From the NCBI GenBank assembly GCA_017627975.1, contig JAGAFT010000240.1, positions 1 through 7,998 on the forward strand: a DNA stretch of 7,998 nt, in the 5' to 3' direction. Position numbers and translations under genes: made by a program. This document shows positions 1 to 5,578 of this stretch, one piece after another. The DNA comes from Oscillospiraceae bacterium (lineage in GTDB: Bacteria > Bacillota_A > Clostridia > Oscillospirales > Oscillospiraceae). The notes under the pieces were generated by a model. It was not told where the DNA came from. It saw nothing but the letters and a program-made list of their open reading frames with translations, and did not search any database. Numbering within the stretch: position 1 is the first letter of the stretch; every line of letters begins with the position of its first letter.

Positions 1-480
1 TATGCCATGACCGGCTGGCGCCTCGGCTATACGGCGTCCAGCCTCGCTGTGAGCAGGGCCTGCAACGCCTTCCAGGGGCACATGACCTCCTGCTCCGTGA
101 GCTTCGTCCAGGTTGCGGCGCTGAAGGCCTTTACCGACTGCACCGACGCGGTGGAGGAAATGCGGCAGGCCTTTGAGGAACGGCGGGACTATATGCATGC
201 GCGCCTGAACGCCATGCCGGGGATCCGCTGTCAGAAGCCGCAGGGAGCCTTTTACCTGATGCCGGAGGTAAAGGCCTATCTCGGGCGGTCGGACGGAAAG
301 CGGAAGATCGAAACCGCCGAAGACCTCTGCAATTATCTCCTGGATGAGGCGGGGGTGGCCGCCGTGTTCGGCGAAGCCTTCTGCATGCCCGGGACGATCC
401 GTTTTGCCTATGCCAACTCCATGGAAAACATCCGCCTCGGCATGGACCGGATGGAGGCGGCACTGGCGAAGCTGCAATAA
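1..480 (+). CDS. Aspartate/aromatic aminotransferase, class I/II, C-terminal part (5'-truncated by window edge)
   Basis: The frame is open from base 1 and gives the last 159 residues of a PLP-dependent fold type I aminotransferase, which transfers an amino group between an amino acid and a 2-oxo acid in the cytoplasm. The first residues, YAMTGWRLGY, are the segment that follows the PLP-binding lysine in the AspC/AspB family (usually SKxYAMTGWR), so the lysine itself lies just outside the window. Near the end, the Arg codon at 400-402 in IRFAYANS matches the conserved arginine that binds the substrate alpha-carboxylate, and SMENIRLGMDRM is a typical C-terminal helix. With a usual length of about 390-400 residues, roughly 60% of the gene is missing upstream. 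The end looks intact (TAA at 478-480). Substrate specificity cannot be read from this part; aspartate or a broad amino acid range is most likely. Confidence 0.9.
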   Translation, partial: YAMTGWRLGYTASSLAVSRACNAFQGHMTSCSVSFVQVAALKAFTDCTDAVEEMRQAFEERRDYMHARLNAMPGIRCQKPQGAFYLMPEVKAYLGRSDGKRKIETAEDLCNYLLDEAGVAAVFGEAFCMPGTIRFAYANSMENIRLGMDRMEAALAKLQ

Positions 481-593
481 ACCCGACAGCGGAAAGACAG
501 CGCACAGAGCGCTCTTCGTTGCGGCGAAAACGTTCAACCGGTTTCTGAGCCGGCATATGGACAGACTTCCGTAAGGAAGAAAAGGAAAAAAAG

Positions 594-641
594 ACGGAAC
601 CCGAAGAGGATTGGATTAAAATCCTCTCGGGTTCCGTTTTT
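594..641. terminator. Bidirectional intrinsic terminator
   Basis: An inverted repeat pairs ACGGAACCCGAAGAGGATT (594-612) with a right arm at about 619-637, with one bulged base. The loop is short. On the plus strand the stem is followed by TTTTT (637-641). On the minus strand the stem is followed within a few bases by a run of seven T. It lies between two convergent genes, the aminotransferase and the HxlR regulator, and would stop transcripts from both. Confidence 0.88.
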
Positions 642-695
642 ATGTGTGATTCATGGGTTCCGGGATGGCGTTCCCACTTATCGGATCTGAGACCG

Positions 696-1007
696 TTATC
701 TGGGACGGTTTTCCATGCCCCAGTCGCAGAGCTTGTCCAGCACCGCGACCAGCGAATGCCCGCGTTCGGTCAGGGTATATTCCACCTTCGGCGGGACCTC
801 CGGGTACATCTCCCGGTGGATCAGGCCGTCCTTTTCCAGTTCCTTCAGGTTCTGGCTCAGGGTCTTGTCCGCGACCTTGCCGAGATAGCGCTGCATCTCG
901 TTGAAGCGGACCGGCTCATACTCCATCAGGCAGTAGAGGATGATGAGTTTGTACTTCCCGGAGATCAGGGAGAGCGTATAGCTGTACCCCGAGATGAGAT
1001 TTGTCAA
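696..1007 (-). CDS. HxlR-family winged-helix transcriptional regulator
   Basis: This 103-residue DNA-binding protein matches HxlR regulators over its whole length. GYSYTLSLISGKYKLIILYCL (residues 7-27) is the usual first helix pair. RFNEMQRYLG and DKTLSQNLKELEKDGL (47-62) form the helix-turn-helix with the recognition helix. REMYPEVPPKVEYTLTERG (65-83) is the wing with the family's VPPxVEYxLTxxG motif. The helix after it, LDKLCDWG, is the dimerisation helix. HxlR proteins typically sense reactive aldehydes, quinones, disulfide stress or ligands, and regulate an adjacent gene; Cys26 and Cys94 could be redox-sensitive but this is not shown. The only plausible start is TTG at 1007-1005: an in-frame TAA lies four codons upstream and the next ATG would remove the first helix. 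No Shine-Dalgarno sequence precedes it (AT-rich AAAAAAACACC), so the 5' end may be altered. The nearest possible target is the divergent MATE gene, 390 bases away. Confidence 0.85.
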   Translation of the reverse strand: MTNLISGYSYTLSLISGKYKLIILYCLMEYEPVRFNEMQRYLGKVADKTLSQNLKELEKDGLIHREMYPEVPPKVEYTLTERGHSLVAVLDKLCDWGMENRPR

Positions 1008-1260
1008 GGTGTTTTTTTATCGTTTTTTATGATTACAACCAAAAGCGAGAAAGATCAACTTCGTCTTAAAAGTCGATCTTTCCTGCCCTTGGCACTTTTG
1101 GATGTAAATGCCGTCTTCGGCTAATTAAATCACTCATGGCAAGTGTTTTGTCACGGTAGTAAGTTTTTTAAACATACTCACGGGGTATATCATTACTTGT
1201 ATAGAACGGCATCAACCACTGTCGATTCTCACGTGAAAAAGCCAAGATAGTGGTTCTCCA
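1008..1260. other. Gene-free AT-rich region with several inverted repeats
   Basis: I see no convincing gene here. It contains a 12-bp stem with one G-T pair (AAAGATCAACTT 1050-1061 with AAGTCGATCTTT 1070-1081), a small GCCG-TCTT-CGGC hairpin near 1110-1122, an AT-rich stretch 1157-1203 with partial dyads (AGTAAG, ATAC/GTAT, TTACTT) of the kind found at HxlR operators, and a 10-bp stem-loop 1214-1255 (AACCACTGTC with GATAGTGGTT, one G-T pair) whose loop holds the palindrome TCACGTGA. None is followed by a T run. They could be operators for the HxlR protein or the promoter remnant of a lost target gene. Confidence 0.4.
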
Positions 1261-1289
1261 TTGACATTTCCCATCTCATTTGCTACAAT
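1261..1289 (+). promoter_or_regulatory. Strong sigma-A-type promoter of the MATE gene
   Basis: TTGACA (1261-1266) is a perfect -35 element. After exactly 17 bases comes TACAAT (1284-1289), one mismatch from consensus, with an extended -10 TG at 1281-1282. Transcription would start near 1296, giving a leader of about 100 bases before the MATE start codon. Confidence 0.85.
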
Positions 1290-1295
1290 ACGCAT

Positions 1296-1387
1296 CGCTT
1301 GCTCGAAGGGCGAGTCATTCGTTGGAAATGACAAGCCGGATAAGGCTACAGGCTGAAACGCCTGTTCTCTTATCCGGCTTTTATCTT
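1296..1387 (+). ncRNA. Structured MATE leader, candidate riboswitch with attenuator (possible guanidine-IV / mepA motif)
   Basis: The leader starts with two small mutually exclusive hairpins: CTCG-AAGGG-CGAG (1302-1314) and GTCATT-N7-AATGAC (1314-1332), which share G1314. A long hairpin follows: AAGCCGGATAAG (1333-1344) pairs perfectly with CTTATCCGGCTT (1369-1380), with an inner stem ACAGGC/GCCTGT (1348-1353, 1360-1365) and loop TGAAAC. It is followed by TTATCTTT, a modest U-tract, and then the ribosome site. This arrangement, promoter then small hairpins then terminator then RBS, is what a transcription-attenuating riboswitch looks like. The mepA motif (guanidine-IV riboswitch) is known to lie upstream of MATE genes in Clostridia and acts by transcription termination, so it is my leading candidate. 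I cannot confirm the conserved aptamer bases from memory. The alternative is a protein- or ribosome-controlled attenuator. Confidence 0.5.
1333..1387 (+). terminator. Terminator-like attenuator hairpin before the MATE ribosome site
   Basis: A perfect 12-bp outer stem (1333-1344 with 1369-1380) and a 6-bp inner stem are separated by a 3x3 internal loop. The T-rich tail is TTATCTTT (1380-1387). The hairpin ends only a few bases before GGAGG (1389-1393), so it separates promoter from gene and must be read through for the pump to be made. The tail is weaker than at a typical constitutive terminator, as expected for a regulated one. Confidence 0.7.
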
Positions 1388-1397
1388 TGGAGGTTTC

Positions 1398-2648
1398 ATG
1401 GATACCACAAGAGATTTTACCAGCGGACCAATCGTTGGGCCGCTGATTCGCTTTTCGCTGCCGATCCTGGCGGCGCTGTTTCTGCAGGCGCTCTACGGCG
1501 CGGTGGATCTGCTGGTGGTGGGCAAATACGCGGCGACGGCCGACGTCTCCGGCGTGGCTGTCGGTTCGCAGATCATGATGACCGTCACCGGTCTCATCAG
1601 CTCCCTCGCCATGGGCAGCACGATCCTGCTGGGGCAGAAGCTGGGGATGCGCGCAGAGAAGGACTGCGGCAGCGTGATCGGCGTGAGCATCGCTTTTTTC
1701 GGTCTGGTGGGGCTTGCGCTGACCCTGCTGCTGCCGCTTCTATCCGCTGTGCTGGCCCGGCTCATGAACGCGCCGGAGGAGGCCTTCCGGGAGACCCGGC
1801 AGTATATCGCCATCTGCGGCGGCGGGAGCCTTGCCATTGTGGAATACAACGTGCTGGGCAGCGTGATGCGCGGCCTGGGCGATTCCCGGACGCCACTGAT
1901 GACAGTGGCGATCGCCTGCGCGGTCAACATCGCGGGGGATCTGCTGCTGGTGGCGGTCTTTCATCTTGGCGCTGCAGGGGCGGCCATCGCCACCGTCGCG
2001 GCGCAGCTCATCAGCGTTCTCGTGTCCTTCCTCGTGCTGCGTCGGCGCGGCCTGCCGTTTCCCTTTTCCCGGCGGGATGTCCGCTTTGACGGCAGGGCTC
2101 TCCGCACGATGCTCCGCTTCGGCGTGCCCATCGCGCTACAGGACGTGCTGGTCAGCCTGAGCTTTCTCGTGATCCTCTCCATCGCTAACAGCCTTGGCCT
2201 CGCGGCCAGCGCGGGCAAGGACGACCGGGCGATCCGGGGTCTTCGCATCGCCATTGCCCTCTCCACCGCCTTCGGCCTGGTGATGTTCTATCTGGCCTTC
2301 TTCCACGGCGATCTGCTCTGCGGCATTTTCGCGAGGGACGAGAGCGTCATTCTCGCGGGGGCGGATTACCTCAAGGCCTACGCCATCGACTGCCTGTTCA
2401 CCTGCTTCTTGTTCTGCTTCATCGGTTTCTATAACGGTCTCGGCTACACCGGCTTTGTTTCGGTGCAGGGCGTGGCGGCGGCCTTTCTGGTGCGCATCCC
2501 CGTAGCGATCCTCATGCGCCGCGTCCTGGGCACGCTCTTCGGCATCGGCCTGGGCGTCCCGGTGGCGACGGCGTGCCAGATCCTCGCCTGCTTTGTTTTC
2601 CTCCGGCATCTGAGCAAGAAAAAGTTGTTGAAACAACATACGGACTGA
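1398..2648 (+). CDS. MATE-family multidrug/cation exporter, probably with an internal deletion
   Basis: This 416-residue membrane protein belongs to the MATE (NorM/MepA-like) family, which exports organic cations and drugs in exchange for Na+ or H+. Visible family marks are the amphipathic start (DFTSGPIVGPLIRFSLPIL), first-helix LFLQALYGAVDLLVVGKY (residues 29-46), the TM2 region SGVAVGSQIMM, and the inter-helix VMRGLGDSRTPLM in the N-lobe. The C-lobe starts LRFGVPIALQDVLVSLSFLVIL and includes FYNGLGYT late on. ATG at 1398 follows GGAGG with five bases between. The oddity is at residues 270-276: ASAG runs directly into KDDRAIRGL. Relatives that I recall carry about 33 more residues there, beginning VGVAEK and ending NIGAGK, including most of a transmembrane helix. 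The protein is accordingly shorter than the usual ~450 residues and may be inactive, although the frame is kept. There is no terminator before the next gene, and the last codons hold its operator. Confidence 0.88.
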   Translation: MDTTRDFTSGPIVGPLIRFSLPILAALFLQALYGAVDLLVVGKYAATADVSGVAVGSQIMMTVTGLISSLAMGSTILLGQKLGMRAEKDCGSVIGVSIAFFGLVGLALTLLLPLLSAVLARLMNAPEEAFRETRQYIAICGGGSLAIVEYNVLGSVMRGLGDSRTPLMTVAIACAVNIAGDLLLVAVFHLGAAGAAIATVAAQLISVLVSFLVLRRRGLPFPFSRRDVRFDGRALRTMLRFGVPIALQDVLVSLSFLVILSIANSLGLAASAGKDDRAIRGLRIAIALSTAFGLVMFYLAFFHGDLLCGIFARDESVILAGADYLKAYAIDCLFTCFLFCFIGFYNGLGYTGFVSVQGVAAAFLVRIPVAILMRRVLGTLFGIGLGVPVATACQILACFVFLRHLSKKKLLKQHTD

Positions 2649-2665
2649 CGGTACGGTGGTATACT
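2624..2665 (+). promoter_or_regulatory. Crp/Fnr-type operator and promoter of the DUF438-hemerythrin gene
   Basis: GTTGTTG-AAA-CAACATAC (2624-2641) contains the palindrome TGTTG-N3-CAACA centred on 2632. After 18 bases comes TATACT (2660-2665), a good -10 element. At the -35 position there is only CATACG, so the promoter probably needs an activator. With a start near 2672 the operator centre falls at about -40, the class II activator position. The same 18-bp pattern with the same spacing occurs at 5287-5328. The operator overlaps the last codons of the MATE gene. Confidence 0.65.
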
Positions 2666-2695
2666 GACCCCAGAAAAACGAAGGGAGCGAATGCA

Positions 2696-4192
2696 ATGAT
2701 GAAAGAATTGAATCTGAATCGTTCTGTCTATGAACTGGTGAAAGAGAACCCGGAGCTGCAGGAGATCCTGGCCGAGCTGGGCTTTTCGGAGATCAAAAAG
2801 CCCGCCATGCTCAACTCCGTGGCCAAGGTCATGACCATCCCCAAGGGTGCGAAGATGAAGGGCGTCCCCATGGAAAAGATCGTCATGACGCTGATACAGA
2901 AGGGCTTCACGCTCTCCGGCGCGATGCCTGCATCTGTCAATGCTCCCAAAGCCCCGGCATCCGCTCCGGTGCAGAGCGATTCCCGCACCGAGCAGCTCAA
3001 GGCCTATCTCCGCCGTTTGGGCGAGGGTGAGAACCTGGAGAGCGTCCGCGCGGATTTCGTCAAGGAATTCGGCGATGTGGAGGCCAGCGAGATCATGAAG
3101 GCCGAGCAGGAGCTGATGAAGGAAGGTACGCCCATCACCGAGGTGCAGAAGCTCTGCGACGTGCACTCCGCCCTCTTCCACGGCGCGACCCGGGAGGAGA
3201 AGATTGCGAACGCTGAGAAGGAAGTCATGGCCTCCGTGCAGCGGGCGAAGGAGCTGGCCGCGAAGAAGGATTACGGCAACAAGAAGGAGCTGGCCGCGGC
3301 GCTGATCGCTGTTCCCGGCCACCCGCTGCATACCCTGACGCGAGAGAACGAGAACCTGGAGACCTGGCTGAAGGAGGCGCAGGAGAAGCTGGCCGCCGGC
3401 GAGGACATCTTCAAGCTGCTGGGGAAGATCCGCGAGCTCTCCGTCCACTATGCCAAGAAGGGCGATCTGCTCTATCCGCTGCTGAAGGTGCGTTATGAGG
3501 TCTCCGGCCCCTCGGATGTGATGTGGACAGTGGACGACGAGATCCGGGATGAGCTGGGCGCACTGGCAAAAGCGGCCTCACATGACGCCGCCTGGAGCGA
3601 GCGCGTGCAGGCTGTCCTCAAGCGGGCAGAGAAGATGATCTACAAGGAACAGAACATCCTCTTCCCCATCTGCGCGGTGAACTTCACCGAGGACGAGTGG
3701 TACGGCATCTACTGGGACTCCAAGGACTACGCCGGTTGCCTCGGTGTGGTAGGCGAGGGCTGGGAAGACGCCGAGAAGCAGAGCGTACCGGCTCCCATCC
3801 CCGTGGAGGGCGAGATCGTGATGCCCGGCGGACACATGACGGTGGAGCAGCTGACGGCGCTTCTCAACACCATCCCGCTGGAGCTGACCTTCGTGGACGC
3901 GGACAACATCAATCGCTTCTTCAATGAGGGTCCCAAGGTCTTCAAGCGCCCCGGTATGGCCATCGACCGCGAGGTCTTCTCCTGCCATCCGCCGAAGATC
4001 GAGCCCATGGTGCGCGCCATCATCGATGATTTTCGCGCCGGTCGCCGGGACAGCGTCCCCGTCTGGATGGAGAAAAACGGCAAGACCTTCCTCGTCACCT
4101 ACATGGCCGTGCGCGACCGGGAGCGCAAGTATCTCGGCACGGTCGAGGTCGTGCAGGACATGGAATTTGCCAAAGCGCATTTTTGCAAATAA
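2696..4192 (+). CDS. DUF1858-DUF438-hemerythrin-PAS multidomain protein (498 aa)
   Basis: This is a soluble four-part protein. Residues 3-73 are a DUF1858-like helical domain (LNLNRSVYELVKENPELQEILAELGF start), but it lacks the CxxxCxxC cysteines of the small DUF1858 protein encoded at 5358. After an Ala/Pro linker (75-95), residues 97-163 match DUF438, with LCDVHSALFHG. Residues about 200-325 are a hemerythrin-like helical bundle with HPLH (209-212), H251 and YKEQNILFP (E318) as likely iron ligands; D257 stands where relatives usually have Glu. Residues about 383-495 are a PAS domain with the signature CHPPK (430-434) and a final YLGTVEVVQD. Such proteins are thought to bind O2 or NO or to repair Fe-S damage, but no reaction is established. 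ATG 2696 is chosen because GGGAG lies eight bases upstream; a second ATG follows directly. The gene has its own operator-controlled promoter and ends convergently with the DUF488 gene. Confidence 0.88.
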   Translation: MMKELNLNRSVYELVKENPELQEILAELGFSEIKKPAMLNSVAKVMTIPKGAKMKGVPMEKIVMTLIQKGFTLSGAMPASVNAPKAPASAPVQSDSRTEQLKAYLRRLGEGENLESVRADFVKEFGDVEASEIMKAEQELMKEGTPITEVQKLCDVHSALFHGATREEKIANAEKEVMASVQRAKELAAKKDYGNKKELAAALIAVPGHPLHTLTRENENLETWLKEAQEKLAAGEDIFKLLGKIRELSVHYAKKGDLLYPLLKVRYEVSGPSDVMWTVDDEIRDELGALAKAASHDAAWSERVQAVLKRAEKMIYKEQNILFPICAVNFTEDEWYGIYWDSKDYAGCLGVVGEGWEDAEKQSVPAPIPVEGEIVMPGGHMTVEQLTALLNTIPLELTFVDADNINRFFNEGPKVFKRPGMAIDREVFSCHPPKIEPMVRAIIDDFRAGRRDSVPVWMEKNGKTFLVTYMAVRDRERKYLGTVEVVQDMEFAKAHFCK

Positions 4193-4201
4193 ACAGAAAT
4201 C

Positions 4202-4232
4202 GGGCGGCCTCGTCATTTCGGCGGGGCCGCCC
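4202..4232. terminator. GC-rich hairpin between convergent genes, probable terminator
   Basis: GGGCGGCC (4202-4209) pairs with GGCCGCCC (4225-4232). The stem continues inward through five more pairs, two of them G-T wobbles, to a 5-base loop ATTTC. On the minus strand it is followed by the T-rich GATTTCTGTTTATTT, so it best serves the leftward Crp/Fnr-DUF488 transcript. On the plus strand no T run follows (AACACATT), so stopping of the hemerythrin transcript would be weaker. Confidence 0.6.
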
Positions 4233-4244
4233 AACACATTCTCT

Positions 4245-4601
4245 TCACTTTTCCAGCCAGCTTTTCAATACTGCCACATGGTTGCAGGTTTCATCCTTCG
4301 CGGCATAGAGCAGGGTGACATTTCCTTCATTTAGCCTCTCGCGGATCTCGATCCGAAAGGCTTTCGCGTCCGGGTTTCGTTCCAACTCGGCGACATACAG
4401 GGCCGAGAATTCCGCGTATTTCTCGGGATCGTGCCCGAACCACCGGCGCAGTTCAGTAGACGGCGCGATCTCCTTTGCCCAGCGGTCGATCTGTGTGCTG
4501 TCCTTTTTCACACCGCGCGGCCATAGTCGGTCCACCAAAACGCGAAAGCCGTCGTCGTCTCCGGCCGTAACATAGATGCGTCTGCATCGAAGCTCACGCA
4601 T
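4245..4601 (-). CDS. DUF488 (YeaO-like) family protein
   Basis: This 118-residue protein has the complete DUF488 pattern: RVLVDRLWPRGVKK (20-33), WAKEIAPSTELRRWFGHDPEKYAEF (41-65) and VTLLYAAKDETCNHVAVL (95-112). The length is normal for the family. No biochemical function is established for it, although small DUF488 proteins are common in stress-response contexts. The ATG at 4601 overlaps the end of the upstream Crp/Fnr gene by eight bases (ATGCGTGA), so the two genes form one operon and are probably translationally coupled. The link to the regulator suggests a role in the same redox response; this is inference. The downstream end is at the hairpin shared with the convergent hemerythrin gene. 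Confidence 0.85.
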   Translation of the reverse strand: MRELRCRRIYVTAGDDDGFRVLVDRLWPRGVKKDSTQIDRWAKEIAPSTELRRWFGHDPEKYAEFSALYVAELERNPDAKAFRIEIRERLNEGNVTLLYAAKDETCNHVAVLKSWLEK

Positions 4602-5271
4602 GCTCTCCCGCCCCCTCTTTCAAAGTAAATTCGCTCTTGCGGAAGCTCAGCAGGCCGTCCCGCTGCATCTTGCTCAGCTCGTTGGACAGGGCGCTGCGAT
4701 CCACACCCAGATAATCCGCCAGCTGCTGGCGGGAAAAGGGAATGGTAAAATGCGCGCTGCCGTGCTCCACCGCCTGCTCCGAGAGATAGGACAGCAGCCT
4801 CTCCCGGATGGATTTGGGCGCAGTGTGCATCATGCGCTCGGAGAGGGCCAGATTCTTTCCCGCGGAGATGCGGATCAGATTGTGGATGATCCGGTTGTGG
4901 AAGGCGCAACCGCTCTGGCAGGTGGTCAGGAGCTTGTCCAGATTCAAAAACAGAACTTCACATTTCTCCGCCGCCACCACGTCCACCAGCAGCTCCTTGC
5001 CGGGGATGGCGGCATAGGTCTCCGCGAAAAGCTGCCCCGCGGCCACATGGCCGAAGATGTGGCTGCCGCCCCAGTAGAAGTTGACCAGGATGTTCACGCT
5101 GCCGGACTCCACCAGTCCGATCTCCGAGACCGTGTCCCCGGCGCGGTAGATCACCTCGTCCTTATCAAATCGCTTTTCATGGGCGCTCAGGCAAGGCAGC
5201 AGGGCCTGCAGCTCCTCCTCCCGGATGCCTCGAAAGAGATTGGTATTGGATAGAAAGGCAAGATTCATCAT
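4594..5271 (-). CDS. Crp/Fnr-family transcriptional regulator
   Basis: This 225-residue protein has an N-terminal cyclic-nucleotide-binding-like beta-roll (about 8-125: LFRGIREEELQALLPCL, VIYRAGD, IGLVESGSVNI, GHVAAGQLFAE), a long dimerisation helix (~127-150) and a C-terminal winged helix. FSRQQLADYLGVDRSALSNELSKMQRDGLL (179-208) is the helix-turn-helix. The recognition helix (VDRSALSNELS) lacks the E..SR residues of E. coli FNR, so it should read a site different from TTGAT-N4-ATCAA; TGTTG-N3-CAACA is a good candidate. There is no FNR-type N-terminal cysteine cluster. Cysteines occur at 27, 104, 118 and 122, and CQSGC (118-122) in the sensor region might be redox-active. It may be HcpR-like, sensing NO or redox state, but the sequence cannot settle this. 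GAGGAG precedes two consecutive ATGs, at 5271 and 5268; spacing of 8 favours the second slightly. Confidence 0.9.
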   Translation of the reverse strand: MMNLAFLSNTNLFRGIREEELQALLPCLSAHEKRFDKDEVIYRAGDTVSEIGLVESGSVNILVNFYWGGSHIFGHVAAGQLFAETYAAIPGKELLVDVVAAEKCEVLFLNLDKLLTTCQSGCAFHNRIIHNLIRISAGKNLALSERMMHTAPKSIRERLLSYLSEQAVEHGSAHFTIPFSRQQLADYLGVDRSALSNELSKMQRDGLLSFRKSEFTLKEGAGEHA

Positions 5272-5286
5272 TATTTCTCCTCAAAT

Positions 5287-5328
5287 GTTGTTGCTCCAAC
5301 ATACAATTCAAGGACAGTATAGTAGAAT
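5287..5328 (+). promoter_or_regulatory. Crp/Fnr-type operator and promoter of the DUF1858-ferredoxin operon
   Basis: GTTGTTG-CTC-CAACATAC (5287-5304) matches the operator at 2624-2641 at every position except the three central bases. After the same 18-base spacer comes TAGAAT (5323-5328) as -10; an overlapping TATAGT at 5318-5323 is an alternative. The -35 position holds CATACA, again non-consensus. Transcription would start near 5335 and the operator centre would lie at about -40. Confidence 0.62.
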
Positions 5329-5344
5329 GCAGGCGAAAACGCAA
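5316..5344 (-). promoter_or_regulatory. Promoter of the Crp/Fnr gene, overlapping the divergent promoter
   Basis: Read on the minus strand, TTGCGT (5344-5339) and TATACT (5321-5316) are separated by exactly 17 bases. A start near 5309 would leave the operator 5287-5304 at about +6 to +23 of this transcript, a position suited to autorepression. The two divergent promoters share the same DNA. Confidence 0.55.
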
Positions 5345-5357
5345 GGAGGAATCAGTC

Positions 5358-5573
5358 ATGGATAACACGTATGTGACCGGCAAAACTCTGGTCGGAGAGA
5401 TCGTCAATACCTATCCCGAAACCATCTCGGTGCTGATGGCCTGCGGCATGCACTGCCTGGGCTGCCCCGCGTCCCAGGCGGAGAGCTTGGAGGACGCCTG
5501 CGCCGTACATGGGCTGGAGGCGGATAAGGTCGTCTATGCGGTGAACGCCCGCATCGCCCACGAAAGGGGCTGA
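5358..5573 (+). CDS. DUF1858 protein, hybrid-cluster-protein-associated redox disulfide family
   Basis: This 71-residue protein matches the small DUF1858 family (also named hybrid cluster protein-associated redox disulfide domain). After the usual TGKTLVGEIVNTYPETISVLMACGM start, it has the motif CGMHCLGCPAS with Cys29, Cys33 and Cys36, then a helical tail. The cysteines could form a disulfide or bind metal. In other Firmicutes the family sits beside hcp or in ScdA-like iron-sulfur repair proteins that respond to NO. ATG 5358 follows AGGAGG (5344-5349) with eight bases between. It is the first gene of an operon with the 195-aa protein, five bases downstream, and the ferredoxin. The longer protein at 2696 has the same domain without these cysteines. 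Confidence 0.87.
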   Translation: MDNTYVTGKTLVGEIVNTYPETISVLMACGMHCLGCPASQAESLEDACAVHGLEADKVVYAVNARIAHERG

Positions 5574-5578
5574 GCGAG

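Noticed and set aside
1280..2089. Plus-strand frame of 269 codons beginning in the MATE leader
   Set aside because: It runs out of frame through the MATE gene and reads as Arg/Gly/Ala-rich nonsense. I also considered a leader peptide starting at ATG 1328, but it has no stop before the MATE start and no good ribosome site.
2444..3448. Long minus-strand reading frame of 334 codons opposite the MATE end and hemerythrin gene
   Set aside because: It is antisense to two well-supported genes, has low-complexity Leu/Gly/His-rich translation and no recognisable domain; high GC makes such open frames common.
4576..5253. Plus-strand frame of 225 codons opposite the Crp/Fnr gene
   Set aside because: Antisense shadow of a clear Crp/Fnr protein; no ribosome site or family match.
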